Source of the DNA: Azophilus sp026709365
Lineage (GTDB): Bacteria > Pseudomonadota > Gammaproteobacteria > Pseudomonadales > Azotimanducaceae
NCBI GenBank assembly: GCA_965200175.1
Contig: OZ241345.1
Location: 620,001 to 684,000 of the forward strand
Length of the DNA: 64,000 nucleotides
Reading direction: 5' to 3'
The notes beneath the pieces are model-generated. The model saw only the letters and a program-made list of their open reading frames with translations, did not search any database and was not told the origin of the DNA. Made by a program: the position numbers and the translations under genes. Positions 18,730 to 27,512 of the stretch are shown here, piece by piece (position 1 is the stretch's first letter; the number at the start of each line of letters is the position of its first letter).

Positions 18730-18882
18730 GTGAAGCTCAAGGTTCCGATTCGAGAGGCGGAAGAGGGCGCTGATCGGGCTGTAGTGCCTTGGGATTTCAG
18801 GGAGACCGCTGCCGCACTGTCGACGGTCGAGTCCGTCGTTGCGCGGAGTCATGAGTGCGCCCCTATGAGGCTATCCGCTTGA
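18730..18882 (+). CDS. Small ORF between Res and the DUF6978-like gene
   Basis: A possible 50-residue protein starts at GTG 18730, with GAGGAAGG 5-12 bp upstream. It lies 20 bp after the Res stop, and its stop overlaps the start region of the next gene (TTGA). The sequence begins MKLKVPIREAEEGADRAVV and has no recognised domain. Tight packing and a good ribosome site argue it is translated; small size leaves real doubt. Confidence 0.45.
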   Translation: MKLKVPIREAEEGADRAVVPWDFRETAAALSTVESVVARSHECAPMRLSA

Positions 18883-19352
18883 CCACCAAGCTATACACCG
18901 AAGGGGAACTGGACGCACTTCGGTCGATATCAAAGCGAGTCACCAATCCTCGAGCGCGTTGGTTAGAAAAACCCAAGGTGAGGCGAGCTCATAGGCAGCG
19001 CAGCTTTCAATTGGTCGGAACATCCGGCCGGGAGGACCGATTCCTGATTTACCAGCGGCAGAACCTTTTGGACCGGCACGATTTCTCCTGCGGGATTGCC
19101 TACCTGCCTCGCGGCGCACCGCAGCTAACGCTTGCCCGATACAACGGCCCCAGCCACGAGCATGGCGATATCAGCTATCGCGCACACATTCATAAGGCCT
19201 CGGAGCATGCCATTGCAGCAGGACGAAAGGCTGAATCAGACGCAAACGAAACGAGCCGGTTCGAGTCCTTGGAGGGGGCGTTGGCCTGCCTCGTGGAGGA
19301 CTACGAGGTGATTGGGCTCAATGCCCGGCATGACCAACAGAAGTTGCTCTGA
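18855..19352 (+). CDS. DUF6978-like protein nested in the restriction operon
   Basis: The product is up to 165 residues from GTG 18855; TTG 18879, overlapping the previous stop, is an equally good start. The central part FQLVGTSGREDRFLIYQRQN, followed by LTLARYNGPSH and YRAHIHKASEHA, follows the DUF6978 pattern of a substrate-like core with a xxHIHxxxE motif. The C-terminus is an acidic helix. It overlaps the next gene by 1-2 bp (stop and start share TGATG). In other genomes DUF6978 and DUF1828 genes are often neighbours. No biochemical function is established to my knowledge. Confidence 0.65.
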   Translation: MRPYEAIRLTTKLYTEGELDALRSISKRVTNPRARWLEKPKVRRAHRQRSFQLVGTSGREDRFLIYQRQNLLDRHDFSCGIAYLPRGAPQLTLARYNGPSHEHGDISYRAHIHKASEHAIAAGRKAESDANETSRFESLEGALACLVEDYEVIGLNARHDQQKLL

Positions 19353-20140
19353 TGGCTCTGGACATCGACGCGCTTCGAACTCTGCTTTGCGCCCGTCTTT
19401 GCGAAGACGTGCGAATCGATCAGCGTCCGGATGGCGCTTTGATGTTGCGAACGCACTTTTCATTTCCTGACGGCGATCGCTACCCGATTCACCTCTCCGA
19501 GTCGGCGGCTGGCGGGCTTCGCCTGTCTGACCGCGGGCATACGCTGATGCACATCAGCTACGACCACGAAGTGGATTCGTTTTTGGATGGAACCCGGGGA
19601 ATGCTGCTTGAGCGGATCATGGGGGAGTCCCGCTTGGCATGGGACGGCGACTCCGGCGTTCTCTGCCTTGACACCCCCCCGGAGCGCCTGCCGGAAGCGG
19701 TCTTCACCTTCGGGCAAGCCCTGACTCGCGTTTACGACCTGACGTTGCTTTCGCGCTCCAACGTCGGCTCCACCTTCTACGATGATCTGGCCCAACTTCT
19801 TTTCAGCTTCGTGGACGAGGCGCGAACTGAACGCGACCATGTGCCAGCCGTCCCCAATGCGTCAGCGTACTTGGTGGACTACCGCATTGAGGCGAAGGGC
19901 GATATCCCGTTGTTCCTTTACGGCGTGCCGAATCGCGACAAGGCGCGTTTGACTACGATCATGCTGTCGCATTTCCACAGGCATGACTTGAGTTTCGAGT
20001 CCATACTCATCTTCGAGGATCAAGCCGCGATCCCGAGAGCCGATCTCGCTAGGCTGTCGGATGTCGGCGGTGAAATGATCTCGTCGCTGGAAGCGCACGA
20101 GGATTTCAAGCGCAAGCTCCTGCATCGCGTAGCGGCGTAG
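19352..20140 (+). CDS. DUF1828-domain protein nested in the restriction operon
   Basis: In this 262-residue protein the first 95 residues fit DUF1828: TLLCARLCEDVRIDQRPDG, FSFPDGDRYPIHL, then GGLRLSDRGHTLMHISYD. The remainder (residues 150-262) resembles the companion C-terminal DUF1829-like region, with RTERDHVPAVPN, YLVDYRIEAKGDIPLFLYGV and LTTIMLSHFH. It may be a nuclease-like or ligand-sensing fold, but no catalytic motif is obvious. It follows the DUF6978-like gene without a gap, and Mod starts 17 bp after its stop. Confidence 0.7.
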   Translation: MALDIDALRTLLCARLCEDVRIDQRPDGALMLRTHFSFPDGDRYPIHLSESAAGGLRLSDRGHTLMHISYDHEVDSFLDGTRGMLLERIMGESRLAWDGDSGVLCLDTPPERLPEAVFTFGQALTRVYDLTLLSRSNVGSTFYDDLAQLLFSFVDEARTERDHVPAVPNASAYLVDYRIEAKGDIPLFLYGVPNRDKARLTTIMLSHFHRHDLSFESILIFEDQAAIPRADLARLSDVGGEMISSLEAHEDFKRKLLHRVAA

Positions 20141-20157
20141 CCTGGAAGCATCGATCC

Positions 20158-23103
20158 ATGACGCGCAGCCGGACCGGAAAGCGCAAGTCCGTCGAGGCTT
20201 TCACCCACGACGGGGCCAAGCGGCGCAACATTCCCACCGCTGAGTATCAGCCGGTGATGCGTTCGGACGACCAGAACCCCATTCAGGTGGCCTACCAGCG
20301 CCGCAACCCGGACCTCGATCCGCAACTGGTCTGGCGCGGCAAGGACATGGCGGACTGGTCCGATCTGGTGGTGCAGGCGCCGCCGCTGTTCATTCAGGAG
20401 AAGGTGCATCCGAAGGTGCTGATCGACGATCTGGCCCGCATGAGCCGCAAGGCGCAGGCCGAGAAGAAGGCTGGCAAGTCCGGCTTCCAAGCCGACATCT
20501 TCGGCGATTTCAACGGCCTGCCGGACGGCGACGCCAAGACCGAGTTCTACCAACACGACGCCAACTGGTCGAATCGGATGATCCTGGGCGATGCCTTGCA
20601 GGTGATGGCGAGCCTCGCCGAGCGCGAGGGCCTGCGCGGCAAGGTGCAGTGCATCTACATGGATCCGCCCTACGGCATCAAGTTCAACTCCAACTTCCAG
20701 TGGTCAACCACCAGCCGCGATGTGAAGGACGGCAAGGCGGAGCACATCACCCGGGAGCCGGAGCAGGTGAAGGCGTTCCGGGACACTTGGCGCGATGGCA
20801 TTCACTCGTACCTGACCTATCTGCGGGACCGGCTGACGGTGGCGCGGGATCTGTTGACGGAGAGCGGCAGCATCTTCGTGCAGATCGGGGATGAGAACGT
20901 GCATCGCGTGCGGGCGGTTATGGATGAGGTGTTTGGGGAAAAAAACTTTATCGCTCTCATAACATTTCAAACCAAGATCGCTCTTCGAGCATCCTATTTG
21001 GCCGGGGTTTCGGACTTCATGCTTTGGTATGGCAAGGATCATGCAAACGGTCATACGAAGTACCGAAAACTCTTTCAATCACAAAACGTGGAAGACTCGG
21101 TACAGTTCTCTCATTGGCAGCGCCCAGACGGGTCAACTGCGACCACCGGTGAGGTTGAACGTGGCAGTGCGAAGATTACTGGGCTTCGTCCCTTTGCCAG
21201 TTTAGATCTCGGATCATCGGGTCGCACGCTCTCGTGCGTATACGATTTCCTCTATCAGCGAAAGTTGTATAAGCCTCCGACGACTAAGAGCTGGAAGACA
21301 ACGTCCGAAGGTATGTCTCGCCTTGCTCTTGCGGGTCGCCTATTGGGAACAAGGTCGGCTCTACGCTATAAGCTGTTTCTTGACGACTACCCGGTCAAGG
21401 AACGTACTAATATCTGGACCGACAGTGTCGGGATCGCGGGGCGAACGTATGTGGTGCAAACCGATACGAAAGCTGTCCAAAGATGCCTCCTAATGGCTAC
21501 GGACCCGGGCGATCTAGTGCTCGATCCTACCTGCGGTTCCGGCACCACCGCCTATGTCGCCGAGCAATGGGGTCGCCGCTGGATGACTATCGACACCTCC
21601 CGCGTCGCCCTCGCGCTTGCCCGTTCCCGTGTGATGGGCGCTCGTTACCCGTACTACCTGCTTGCCGACAGCGTGGAAGGCCAGCGCAAGGAGGGTGAAC
21701 TGTCGTGCAGCTCGCCCTCTGAATCGCCCGCCTACGGAGATATCCGTCAAGGCTTCGTTTACGAACGGGTGCCGCACATCACTCTGAAGTCCATCGCCAA
21801 CAACACCGAAATCGACGTGATTTATGAGCGGATGCAGCCGGATGTGGAAGCCGCTCTCACCGACCTCAATCACGCCCTGCGGGGCCATGTCACGCCTTTC
21901 CAAGTCGAAACAGGCGGCCGCAAGGGCGAGACCATCGACTTCACCGCTGCCGAAGGCGCCACCGTCACCCTGCCCTCCGGTGAATCCGCTCCAGCCAACG
22001 ACCTCCTCGAATGGGAAGTCCCCCGCGAAGCGGACGAGGGCTGGAACGACGCGGCCCAAGATGCCCTCGCCCGCTTCTGGGAGGCTCGCATCGCCCGCCA
22101 GCGCCAGATCGACGCTTGCATCGCCGCCCGCGCCGAGTACGAAACCCTCTACGACAAGCCCTACGAGGACAAAGCCAAGACGCGCGTGGCCGGCCCCTTC
22201 ACGGTGGAGAGCGTCTCGCCCCACCGCTTGGCGGCCCTGGACGAGGACGACAAGCTGATGGTCGCCGAAACCCGCGCCACCTATGATGCGGGTGCGGGCA
22301 CACCCGTTCAGGACTTCGCCCATATGGTGCTCGAAAACCTGCGCACCGCTGGCGTCCAGCAGGCCGAAAAGCGCAGCTATATCAAGTTCACGTCTCTCAA
22401 CCCTTGGCCGGGCAATCTCGTCTGTGCCGAAGGCCGCTACGCGGAGGGCGGCGACGGTAAAACCGCCAAGGAGCAGCGGGCCGGCGTCTTCATCGGCCCG
22501 GAGTTCGGCACCGTCTCCCGCACCGACTTGGTCAGCGCCGTGCGCGAAGCGGCCGAAGCGGGCTTCGACGCCCTGATCGCCTGCGCCTTCAACTACGAGG
22601 CCCACGCCACCGAGTTCAACAAGCTCGGTCGCCTTCCGGTCCTCAAGGCCCGCATGAACGCCGACCTGCACATGGCCGACGACCTCAAGAAGACCGACAA
22701 AGCCAACCTCTTCGTCATCTTCGGCGAACCCGACATCGACATCGAACCCGCCGCCAGCCCCGACGGCGAACCGGACTGGCTCAAAGTGAAGATCAACGGC
22801 GTGGACGTCTTCGACCCCGCCACCGGCGAAGTCCGCAGCGACGAGGCCGACGGCATCGCCTGCTGGTTCGTGGACACCGACTACAACGAAGAGAGCTTCT
22901 TCGTCCGCCAAGCCTACTTCCTCGGCGCCGGCGACCCCTACAAATCCCTCAAGACCACCCTAAAGGCCGAAATCGACCCCGACGCTTGGGCAACCCTCAA
23001 CAGCGACACCTCGCGGGCGTTCCCGAAGCCATCGACCGGGCGGATAGCCGTGAAGGTGATCAATCATCTCGGTGATGAGGTGATGAAGGTGTTTGGGGTT
23101 TGA
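20158..23103 (+). CDS. Site-specific DNA methyltransferase, type III-like Mod
   Basis: The 981-residue beta-class amino-methyltransferase has the catalytic DPPY motif IV at about residue 169 (CIYMDPPYGIKFNSNF) and the AdoMet motif I DPTCGSGTTAYVAEQWGRRW near 456. The segment between them, coded by about 20935-21490, is the target recognition domain and is visibly AT-richer than the rest. The long C-terminal half (about 520-981) is shared with Mod proteins of Res partners like the one at 15626. It modifies N6-adenine or N4-cytosine at an unknown site to protect host DNA and guide Res. The C-terminus is intact. Confidence 0.9.
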   Translation: MTRSRTGKRKSVEAFTHDGAKRRNIPTAEYQPVMRSDDQNPIQVAYQRRNPDLDPQLVWRGKDMADWSDLVVQAPPLFIQEKVHPKVLIDDLARMSRKAQAEKKAGKSGFQADIFGDFNGLPDGDAKTEFYQHDANWSNRMILGDALQVMASLAEREGLRGKVQCIYMDPPYGIKFNSNFQWSTTSRDVKDGKAEHITREPEQVKAFRDTWRDGIHSYLTYLRDRLTVARDLLTESGSIFVQIGDENVHRVRAVMDEVFGEKNFIALITFQTKIALRASYLAGVSDFMLWYGKDHANGHTKYRKLFQSQNVEDSVQFSHWQRPDGSTATTGEVERGSAKITGLRPFASLDLGSSGRTLSCVYDFLYQRKLYKPPTTKSWKTTSEGMSRLALAGRLLGTRSALRYKLFLDDYPVKERTNIWTDSVGIAGRTYVVQTDTKAVQRCLLMATDPGDLVLDPTCGSGTTAYVAEQWGRRWMTIDTSRVALALARSRVMGARYPYYLLADSVEGQRKEGELSCSSPSESPAYGDIRQGFVYERVPHITLKSIANNTEIDVIYERMQPDVEAALTDLNHALRGHVTPFQVETGGRKGETIDFTAAEGATVTLPSGESAPANDLLEWEVPREADEGWNDAAQDALARFWEARIARQRQIDACIAARAEYETLYDKPYEDKAKTRVAGPFTVESVSPHRLAALDEDDKLMVAETRATYDAGAGTPVQDFAHMVLENLRTAGVQQAEKRSYIKFTSLNPWPGNLVCAEGRYAEGGDGKTAKEQRAGVFIGPEFGTVSRTDLVSAVREAAEAGFDALIACAFNYEAHATEFNKLGRLPVLKARMNADLHMADDLKKTDKANLFVIFGEPDIDIEPAASPDGEPDWLKVKINGVDVFDPATGEVRSDEADGIACWFVDTDYNEESFFVRQAYFLGAGDPYKSLKTTLKAEIDPDAWATLNSDTSRAFPKPSTGRIAVKVINHLGDEVMKVFGV

Positions 23104-23207
23104 GCATGGCCGCGTGCTTCTCACCCGCTCGAACTCGCAAAGCAGGCAAGTGCCCGGAGGGTGCCCGGAGTAAACGTTGACTTCCGCACTACACGGTTGA
23201 GTAGCTG

Positions 23208-24347
23208 CTACGACTGGGCCGCCTCATGGTGGAGGAGCACAAGAACCCGCCTTTCCTTGCCGGTGACGTAGGCTTGCTCGATTTCCTCGTCACAGTGGAA
23301 GCGATAGCGAGCACCGACTTGAAGACCGTCGAGACTCGTGCCCGAATTCCCGATTCCGCCCCGTTGCAGTCCGCTCTCGGTGCGCAGCCCCCATTGTCCT
23401 TTCTCTCGGTCGAATCGCTCAAAGGATCCCTCCAAGTTCACTTGCTCTCGACCAAGGTCCTTGACTTCCGAGAGGCAGTTCACCAATGCGCTCGCTTCGG
23501 AATGTGAAATAGCGCAGCCACTCGCCCGCTCGGATTGCGGCGCTGCCCAAGCGTACCGCAATCCGGTGTCGTGCTCGCTGAGAAAGCGCAGCAATCGCAA
23601 GTAGGCAGCTGCCAGATGACCGCGGTATTGCGCTACGGCATCGCTCGCATTGGCAGGCTCTTTGGTATCTCCCAGCAGTTTGTCGAGCAGTTCCATGGCG
23701 GGGCGCAGCCGGTCGCCGAACAAGTCCCCGCGCTGCGCCTCCAGCACCAGTTCGAAGGAGCCAGCGGCTGCGGGCACGATTACATCCAGCCGGTCTTCAC
23801 CGGAACGCCGCATGGAGGCATCTTGTCCTCTGGTCACGAAACCGTGCGCACGTTTAACAAGCACTTGAATCCGGTGCAAAAACTCCGCCAGCGTCGTCGC
23901 ATGGATACGGTGCTCCGTCGCCGCTTCGGGCGGCTCCACGGAGATCCTGAGAACAAGGTTGTTGCTAGCCTGGGCTTGCTGAACCACCGCATCCCTAGCG
24001 GGGGCTTCGTGCAGCCGAAAGCCCGGTTGGGGGAGCAATCCATCGTCGATGGCGCCCGCATCCAAAGGCTGCACCTCAAATTCAGCCTCAAGGCGCGATG
24101 GCAACGCCCCCCGGTAGCGCAGGTCTGGGGCGGACTCAAGCAACAGTGTGCGCAGGTCGATGATTCCTGCACGGAATTGCCTTAAGCGCTCCGGTTCAAC
24201 CCCAACGACGAGAAATTCGCTCTGCCAGTCCTCGTGGTCTTCGGGTGCCATGACGCCCACATAATGCCCACCGATGCGGTCGCGAGCCTCAAAGACTTGG
24301 GGGCCGTCATACTCGAAGAGCGTCTGGTAAACGCGAATAGCCTTCAT
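23208..24347 (-). CDS. DUF6575-like hypothetical protein
   Basis: The 379-residue protein begins MKAIRVYQTLFEYDGPQVFE and continues ARDRIGGHYVGVMAPEDHEDW; this opening with its G-x-Y core fits DUF6575, of unknown function. The middle (about 145-290) is helical and Ala/Leu-rich. The C-terminal 80 residues (LEGSFERFDREKGQWGLRTE, then ARYRFHCDEEIEQAYVTGKE) look like a small beta-barrel. The ATG overlaps the stop of the upstream gene (ATGA), so the two are co-translated. It converges on Mod, 104 bp away. The family call is from memory and should be checked by profile. Confidence 0.55.
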   Translation of the reverse strand: MKAIRVYQTLFEYDGPQVFEARDRIGGHYVGVMAPEDHEDWQSEFLVVGVEPERLRQFRAGIIDLRTLLLESAPDLRYRGALPSRLEAEFEVQPLDAGAIDDGLLPQPGFRLHEAPARDAVVQQAQASNNLVLRISVEPPEAATEHRIHATTLAEFLHRIQVLVKRAHGFVTRGQDASMRRSGEDRLDVIVPAAAGSFELVLEAQRGDLFGDRLRPAMELLDKLLGDTKEPANASDAVAQYRGHLAAAYLRLLRFLSEHDTGLRYAWAAPQSERASGCAISHSEASALVNCLSEVKDLGREQVNLEGSFERFDREKGQWGLRTESGLQRGGIGNSGTSLDGLQVGARYRFHCDEEIEQAYVTGKERRVLVLLHHEAAQS

Positions 24348-24718
24348 GGTTCAATGTCACACGACGCGAGAATGTCGTAGGCCGCGAAAGGCCACCAAGT
24401 GTGATGGGAGCCTCGCCCTGTTTGGTGCATGCGGCCCGCGCCGGGAAGAAGTCGGACGCGGCACAGCAAGCGGTTGCGGAGGTTCGGCAGCAGGTTCGCC
24501 CGCTCGGCGTCTCCGCGCCGTCCGAACACGGACAGTCCCCGCGCCTGACACTCATCCACGTCGCGAAACACTCGGTTCGGATTTTCGGCGCGCTGAGACC
24601 GGAAGTCATCGCTGGACGGCGGGTTGGCGCGTACCAAACGGAATACCGCCCTTGCCGAGGCAATCTCCTGGGCCGCATCGGGCGGGCATCCCGGCGGGAG
24701 TGACTCCTTGTAGGTCAT
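24344..24718 (-). CDS. Hypothetical protein, first gene of the DUF6575-like operon
   Basis: A 124-residue protein starts at the ATG giving MTYKESLPPGCPPDAAQEIA. The middle FRLVRANPPSSDDFRSQRAE and the ending HHTWWPFAAYDILASCDIEP look like a small soluble domain, with a WWPFxAYD patch as the most distinctive part. No family is recognised with confidence. It is translationally coupled to the downstream gene. Codon composition is less GC-biased than in the housekeeping genes. Confidence 0.5.
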   Translation of the reverse strand: MTYKESLPPGCPPDAAQEIASARAVFRLVRANPPSSDDFRSQRAENPNRVFRDVDECQARGLSVFGRRGDAERANLLPNLRNRLLCRVRLLPGAGRMHQTGRGSHHTWWPFAAYDILASCDIEP

Positions 24719-24805
24719 TTTTCGTTCGCTTGATTGCGCGGAGGGGCTGGCGGCCTCCAAGGGTTCAGTGTCTTCCCCAGCCGGGGCGCATCATAACCAA
24801 GCTTA

Positions 24806-24893
24806 GGAGCGAGACACATACCCATCGTCCTCCCCATGGAACATCTTCTCGATCTCCTCATCCGCCTCAAGGAGCACTTCGACACCTCCTGAC
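24806..24893 (-). pseudogene. C-terminal fragment of an antitoxin-like protein
   Basis: Read on the minus strand it gives VEVLLEADEEIEKMFHGEDD, then GYVSRS and a TAA. At the DNA level it matches 27789-27848 (CTTCTCGATCTCCTCATCCG block), which encodes VLFEPDEEIEKMFYGDD. Acidic tails of this kind end type II antitoxins. Nothing recognisable remains upstream and no toxin gene is adjacent. Confidence 0.55.
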
Positions 24894-25358
24894 CGGGCGC
24901 TGTGCCCAAGCGTGCGAGGGGCGGTTCCTCAGGGGTGACGACGCAGCCAGCCAAGGACTTCGGCACGGCGCCGAGGGAAGCCCTTCCCCCAATCAAAAGC
25001 CGAGCCGCAATCCACGACCGAAAACGCCCAGGGCAGACCGACAGGGGCGACCAGCGGGAATTGCTGGCGTTCCGTGGTAGAGATTGAATCTACCGACGTA
25101 GATGAAGATGATTGGAGGGCAGCACACCGTGTTCTGGCATGGGACACGGATAGGTAGCGAGCGGGGCGCGAGGCCTAGCTGCCCGGTGACCATGTGCCGA
25201 CGATCGAGAAGCGGATAGCGGCCTGTGAACGCTAGCGGGTGGCGGATGTTCAAGCCTGCGGCGCTGACCCCAAGGCGGCCTTGGGTGAACTCGGCTCGTT
25301 CGTCGGTGGCCGGGGCAGTCCCTCCACCCGTTTCGAAGGTAGAAGACGGGCGAAGTAC

Positions 25359-25637
25359 ATGGTTTGGATGGCGTCAATGCCGCTGTCGCGGTTTGACCAC
25401 GGGAACTCCAATCACCTCGAAACCTGTCCTGAGCCCGATGGGTACTTGGACATCCTTTCGGCCGACCACTTGGCGGGCATTCGCCCTCGCCCGGATGGCC
25501 GCACCCCTCGCCTGTTCCTGCGGTCGGAGAGTCTCACTGAGGGTGGCGTTTCCACATCAACGCTTTCGGACTTCCCTAAGCCATGGACGGAGTGGATTAA
25601 GTTGGATTGGTCACTCGTTTGCGAGACGAGGCGGTGA
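25359..25637 (+). CDS. Weak hypothetical ORF
   Basis: A possible 92-residue product begins MVWMASMPLSRFDHGNSNHL, with DGYLDILSADHLAGIRPRPD and LRSESLTEGGVSTSTLSDF. No family is recognised and the ribosome site is poor. It may be a fragment or non-coding. Confidence 0.25.
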   Translation: MVWMASMPLSRFDHGNSNHLETCPEPDGYLDILSADHLAGIRPRPDGRTPRLFLRSESLTEGGVSTSTLSDFPKPWTEWIKLDWSLVCETRR

Positions 25638-25889
25638 AGGCATCCGGGCTCTTGGGGTATCTAATCGCGGTCAACTTATCGGGTAGAGAGTGGCGCTTGA
25701 ATCGGCTTTCATCTATGGTCAAGCCATGAGTCCGAGAACCTGCGCTTTGGTGGATTGCTTTGCTGTCATGGCCGACGTTCAGGCGGTGTCTCAAGGCCAA
25801 GGGCGTCAGGGAGCGACAACTATGCTAGCTGCGCGAGCTCGAGATTGTCGGTTCTGGCGAGGTGGCTTCGCAAACGAGAGGGCGTAGTC

Positions 25890-27512
25890 ATGCTGCCCCT
25901 CCGTATCTTCATCAGCAGCGTACAGGGCGAGTTCGCAACGGAGCGAGCAGCCCTGCGTGACTACGTTCACGATGACCCTTTGATCCGCCGGTTCTTCGAG
26001 GTGTTTCTGTTCGAGGACATGCCCGCGTCTGATCAAAGGCCGGAGCAGCTCTACCTTGATGAGGTGGAGCGGTGCGATGTCTATGTAGGGCTGTTTGGCA
26101 CCGATTACGGCAATGAAGACGATGCAGGCGTATCACCCACCGAACGCGAGTTTGAGTGCGCGACGGTCGTGGGTGCGCATCGGTTGATTTTTCTCAAGTC
26201 GGTGAGCGGGGAGCGGCATCCCAAGATGCAGGCGCTGGTGCGCAGGGCAGAAGCAGGGTTGGTTCGCAAACGATTCGTCACCCAGGCCGAATTGGTCGCA
26301 GGCCTGTACGCAGCGTTGGTCGAGTTTCTGGAGAGCAAGGAACTGCTCCGATGGGGACCGTTCGACGCGTCGCCATGCGCTAGTGCAACGATTGATGACT
26401 TGGACTTCGAGCGCATGGCGCAGTTTGTCCGAACAGCTCGCTCGGTCAGACAGTTCCCGCTCCCGGAGGGAACGCCTGCTTCTCAGTTGCTCGCGCACAT
26501 GAACCTGCTCGATAACGGTCAGCTAACGAATGCGGCGGTGTTGTTGTTCGGGAAGTCGCCCCAGCGACTTCTCATTTCGTCCGAGGTCCGGTGCGCTCAT
26601 TTTCACGGAACCGAGGTCGCCAAGCCCATTCCCTCCTATCAGGTCTATAAGGGCACCGCGTTCGAATTGGTTGATCAGGCGGTGGACTTTGTGCTCGGCA
26701 AGATCAATCGGCGCATTGGTGTCCGCACGGAAAGCGCCCGGGCGCCCAGAAGCTATGAGATTCCGGTGGAGGTCGTGACGGAGGCCATCGTCAACGCCGT
26801 CGCTCATCGGGACTACACGGACAATGGCAGCGTTCAGGTCATGCTATTCGCTGACCGTCTGGAAGTACGCAATCCCGGCAGGCTTCCGCCGCCGCTGACC
26901 TTGGAGAAACTGCGCGAGGCGCATCGATCCGTGCCCGGCAACCCCCTGTTGGGCGAGGCGCTGTATCTGACGGAGTACATCGAACGCATGGGGACGGGCA
27001 CGTTGGACATGATCCGCCGTTGCGTCGAGGCTGGCCTACCGGAGCCCGAATTCGCCGTCACCGACGGATTCGTCACGACGATCTGGCGCGCAACGGGGTT
27101 GGATCATGAGATGGCCCGAATCGATGGACCGGCCGTCAGCGGGGCGACTCCCACCGAACTGGCTACCCTGCAAGAGGGGATCCAGCAAAGCCAAGCAGCC
27201 CGTCACCAAGGGGTGCAAGCTGGGGTGCAAGCTGGGGTGCAAGCTGGGGTGCAAGATAGTTTGGACGCTAGGGAAGCGGCCATGCTTCGCGCCTGTTCTG
27301 CAGGAGACGCTCCGAGCAAAGCACTGCAAGCCGCCGCAGGCTATGTTGGCAGAACCCGCAGCTTCGAACAACGACTAGGTGCTCTCCTAGCCAAGGGGCT
27401 TTTGGCCATGACCATTCCCGACAGGCCGAGGAGTCCGGCCCAGAGGTACCGGCTGACCGACAGCGGACGTAACGCCCTCGATAGTGATTCGGGAGGTCGC
27501 AAAATGAACTAA
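25890..27512 (+). CDS. DUF4062 / RecG-C-like ATPase fusion protein
   Basis: In this 540-residue protein DUF4062 occupies the N-terminus (LRIFISSVQGEFATERAALR and CDVYVGLFGTDYGNEDDAGV), a TIR-/NLR-associated module frequent in immune and signalling proteins. The middle (about 165-260) resembles the connector of Alba_2/AAA_4 proteins. A GHKL-type ATPase segment at about 290-390 is seen from EVVTEAIVNAVAHRDYTDNG, VQVMLFADRLEVRNPG and IERMGTGTLDMIRRC. Four 4-residue repeats (VQAG) at about 441-456 link to a C-terminal winged helix. No operon partner is obvious. It may be a nucleotide-regulated DNA-binding sensor; that is inference. Confidence 0.75.
   Translation: MLPLRIFISSVQGEFATERAALRDYVHDDPLIRRFFEVFLFEDMPASDQRPEQLYLDEVERCDVYVGLFGTDYGNEDDAGVSPTEREFECATVVGAHRLIFLKSVSGERHPKMQALVRRAEAGLVRKRFVTQAELVAGLYAALVEFLESKELLRWGPFDASPCASATIDDLDFERMAQFVRTARSVRQFPLPEGTPASQLLAHMNLLDNGQLTNAAVLLFGKSPQRLLISSEVRCAHFHGTEVAKPIPSYQVYKGTAFELVDQAVDFVLGKINRRIGVRTESARAPRSYEIPVEVVTEAIVNAVAHRDYTDNGSVQVMLFADRLEVRNPGRLPPPLTLEKLREAHRSVPGNPLLGEALYLTEYIERMGTGTLDMIRRCVEAGLPEPEFAVTDGFVTTIWRATGLDHEMARIDGPAVSGATPTELATLQEGIQQSQAARHQGVQAGVQAGVQAGVQDSLDAREAAMLRACSAGDAPSKALQAAAGYVGRTRSFEQRLGALLAKGLLAMTIPDRPRSPAQRYRLTDSGRNALDSDSGGRKMN
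27210..27256 (+). repeat. 12-bp in-frame tandem repeat
   Basis: GGGGTGCAAGCT occurs three times and once nearly complete (27210-27256), adding VQAG units to the linker of the DUF4062 protein. Perfect units suggest recent slippage and length variation. Confidence 0.9.

Larger units (their letters stand above)
24719..25889. other. Low-coding stretch with gene debris
   Basis: About 1.17 kb without a convincing intact gene. It contains a truncated antitoxin tail (24806-24893), a weak plus-strand open frame (25359-25637) and further frames without ribosome sites. Composition is mixed, as expected for decaying accessory DNA between two defence-like loci. Confidence 0.55.

Noticed and set aside
19255..19272. 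Possible tRNA-end attachment site (GGTTCGAGTCCT match to tRNA-Ile2)
   Set aside because: Only 12 bases match, inside the DUF6978-like coding region; expected by chance for a T-arm sequence.
25690..25887. Short plus-strand frame ending just before the DUF4062 gene
   Set aside because: No ribosome site and unlike any family; treated as non-coding.
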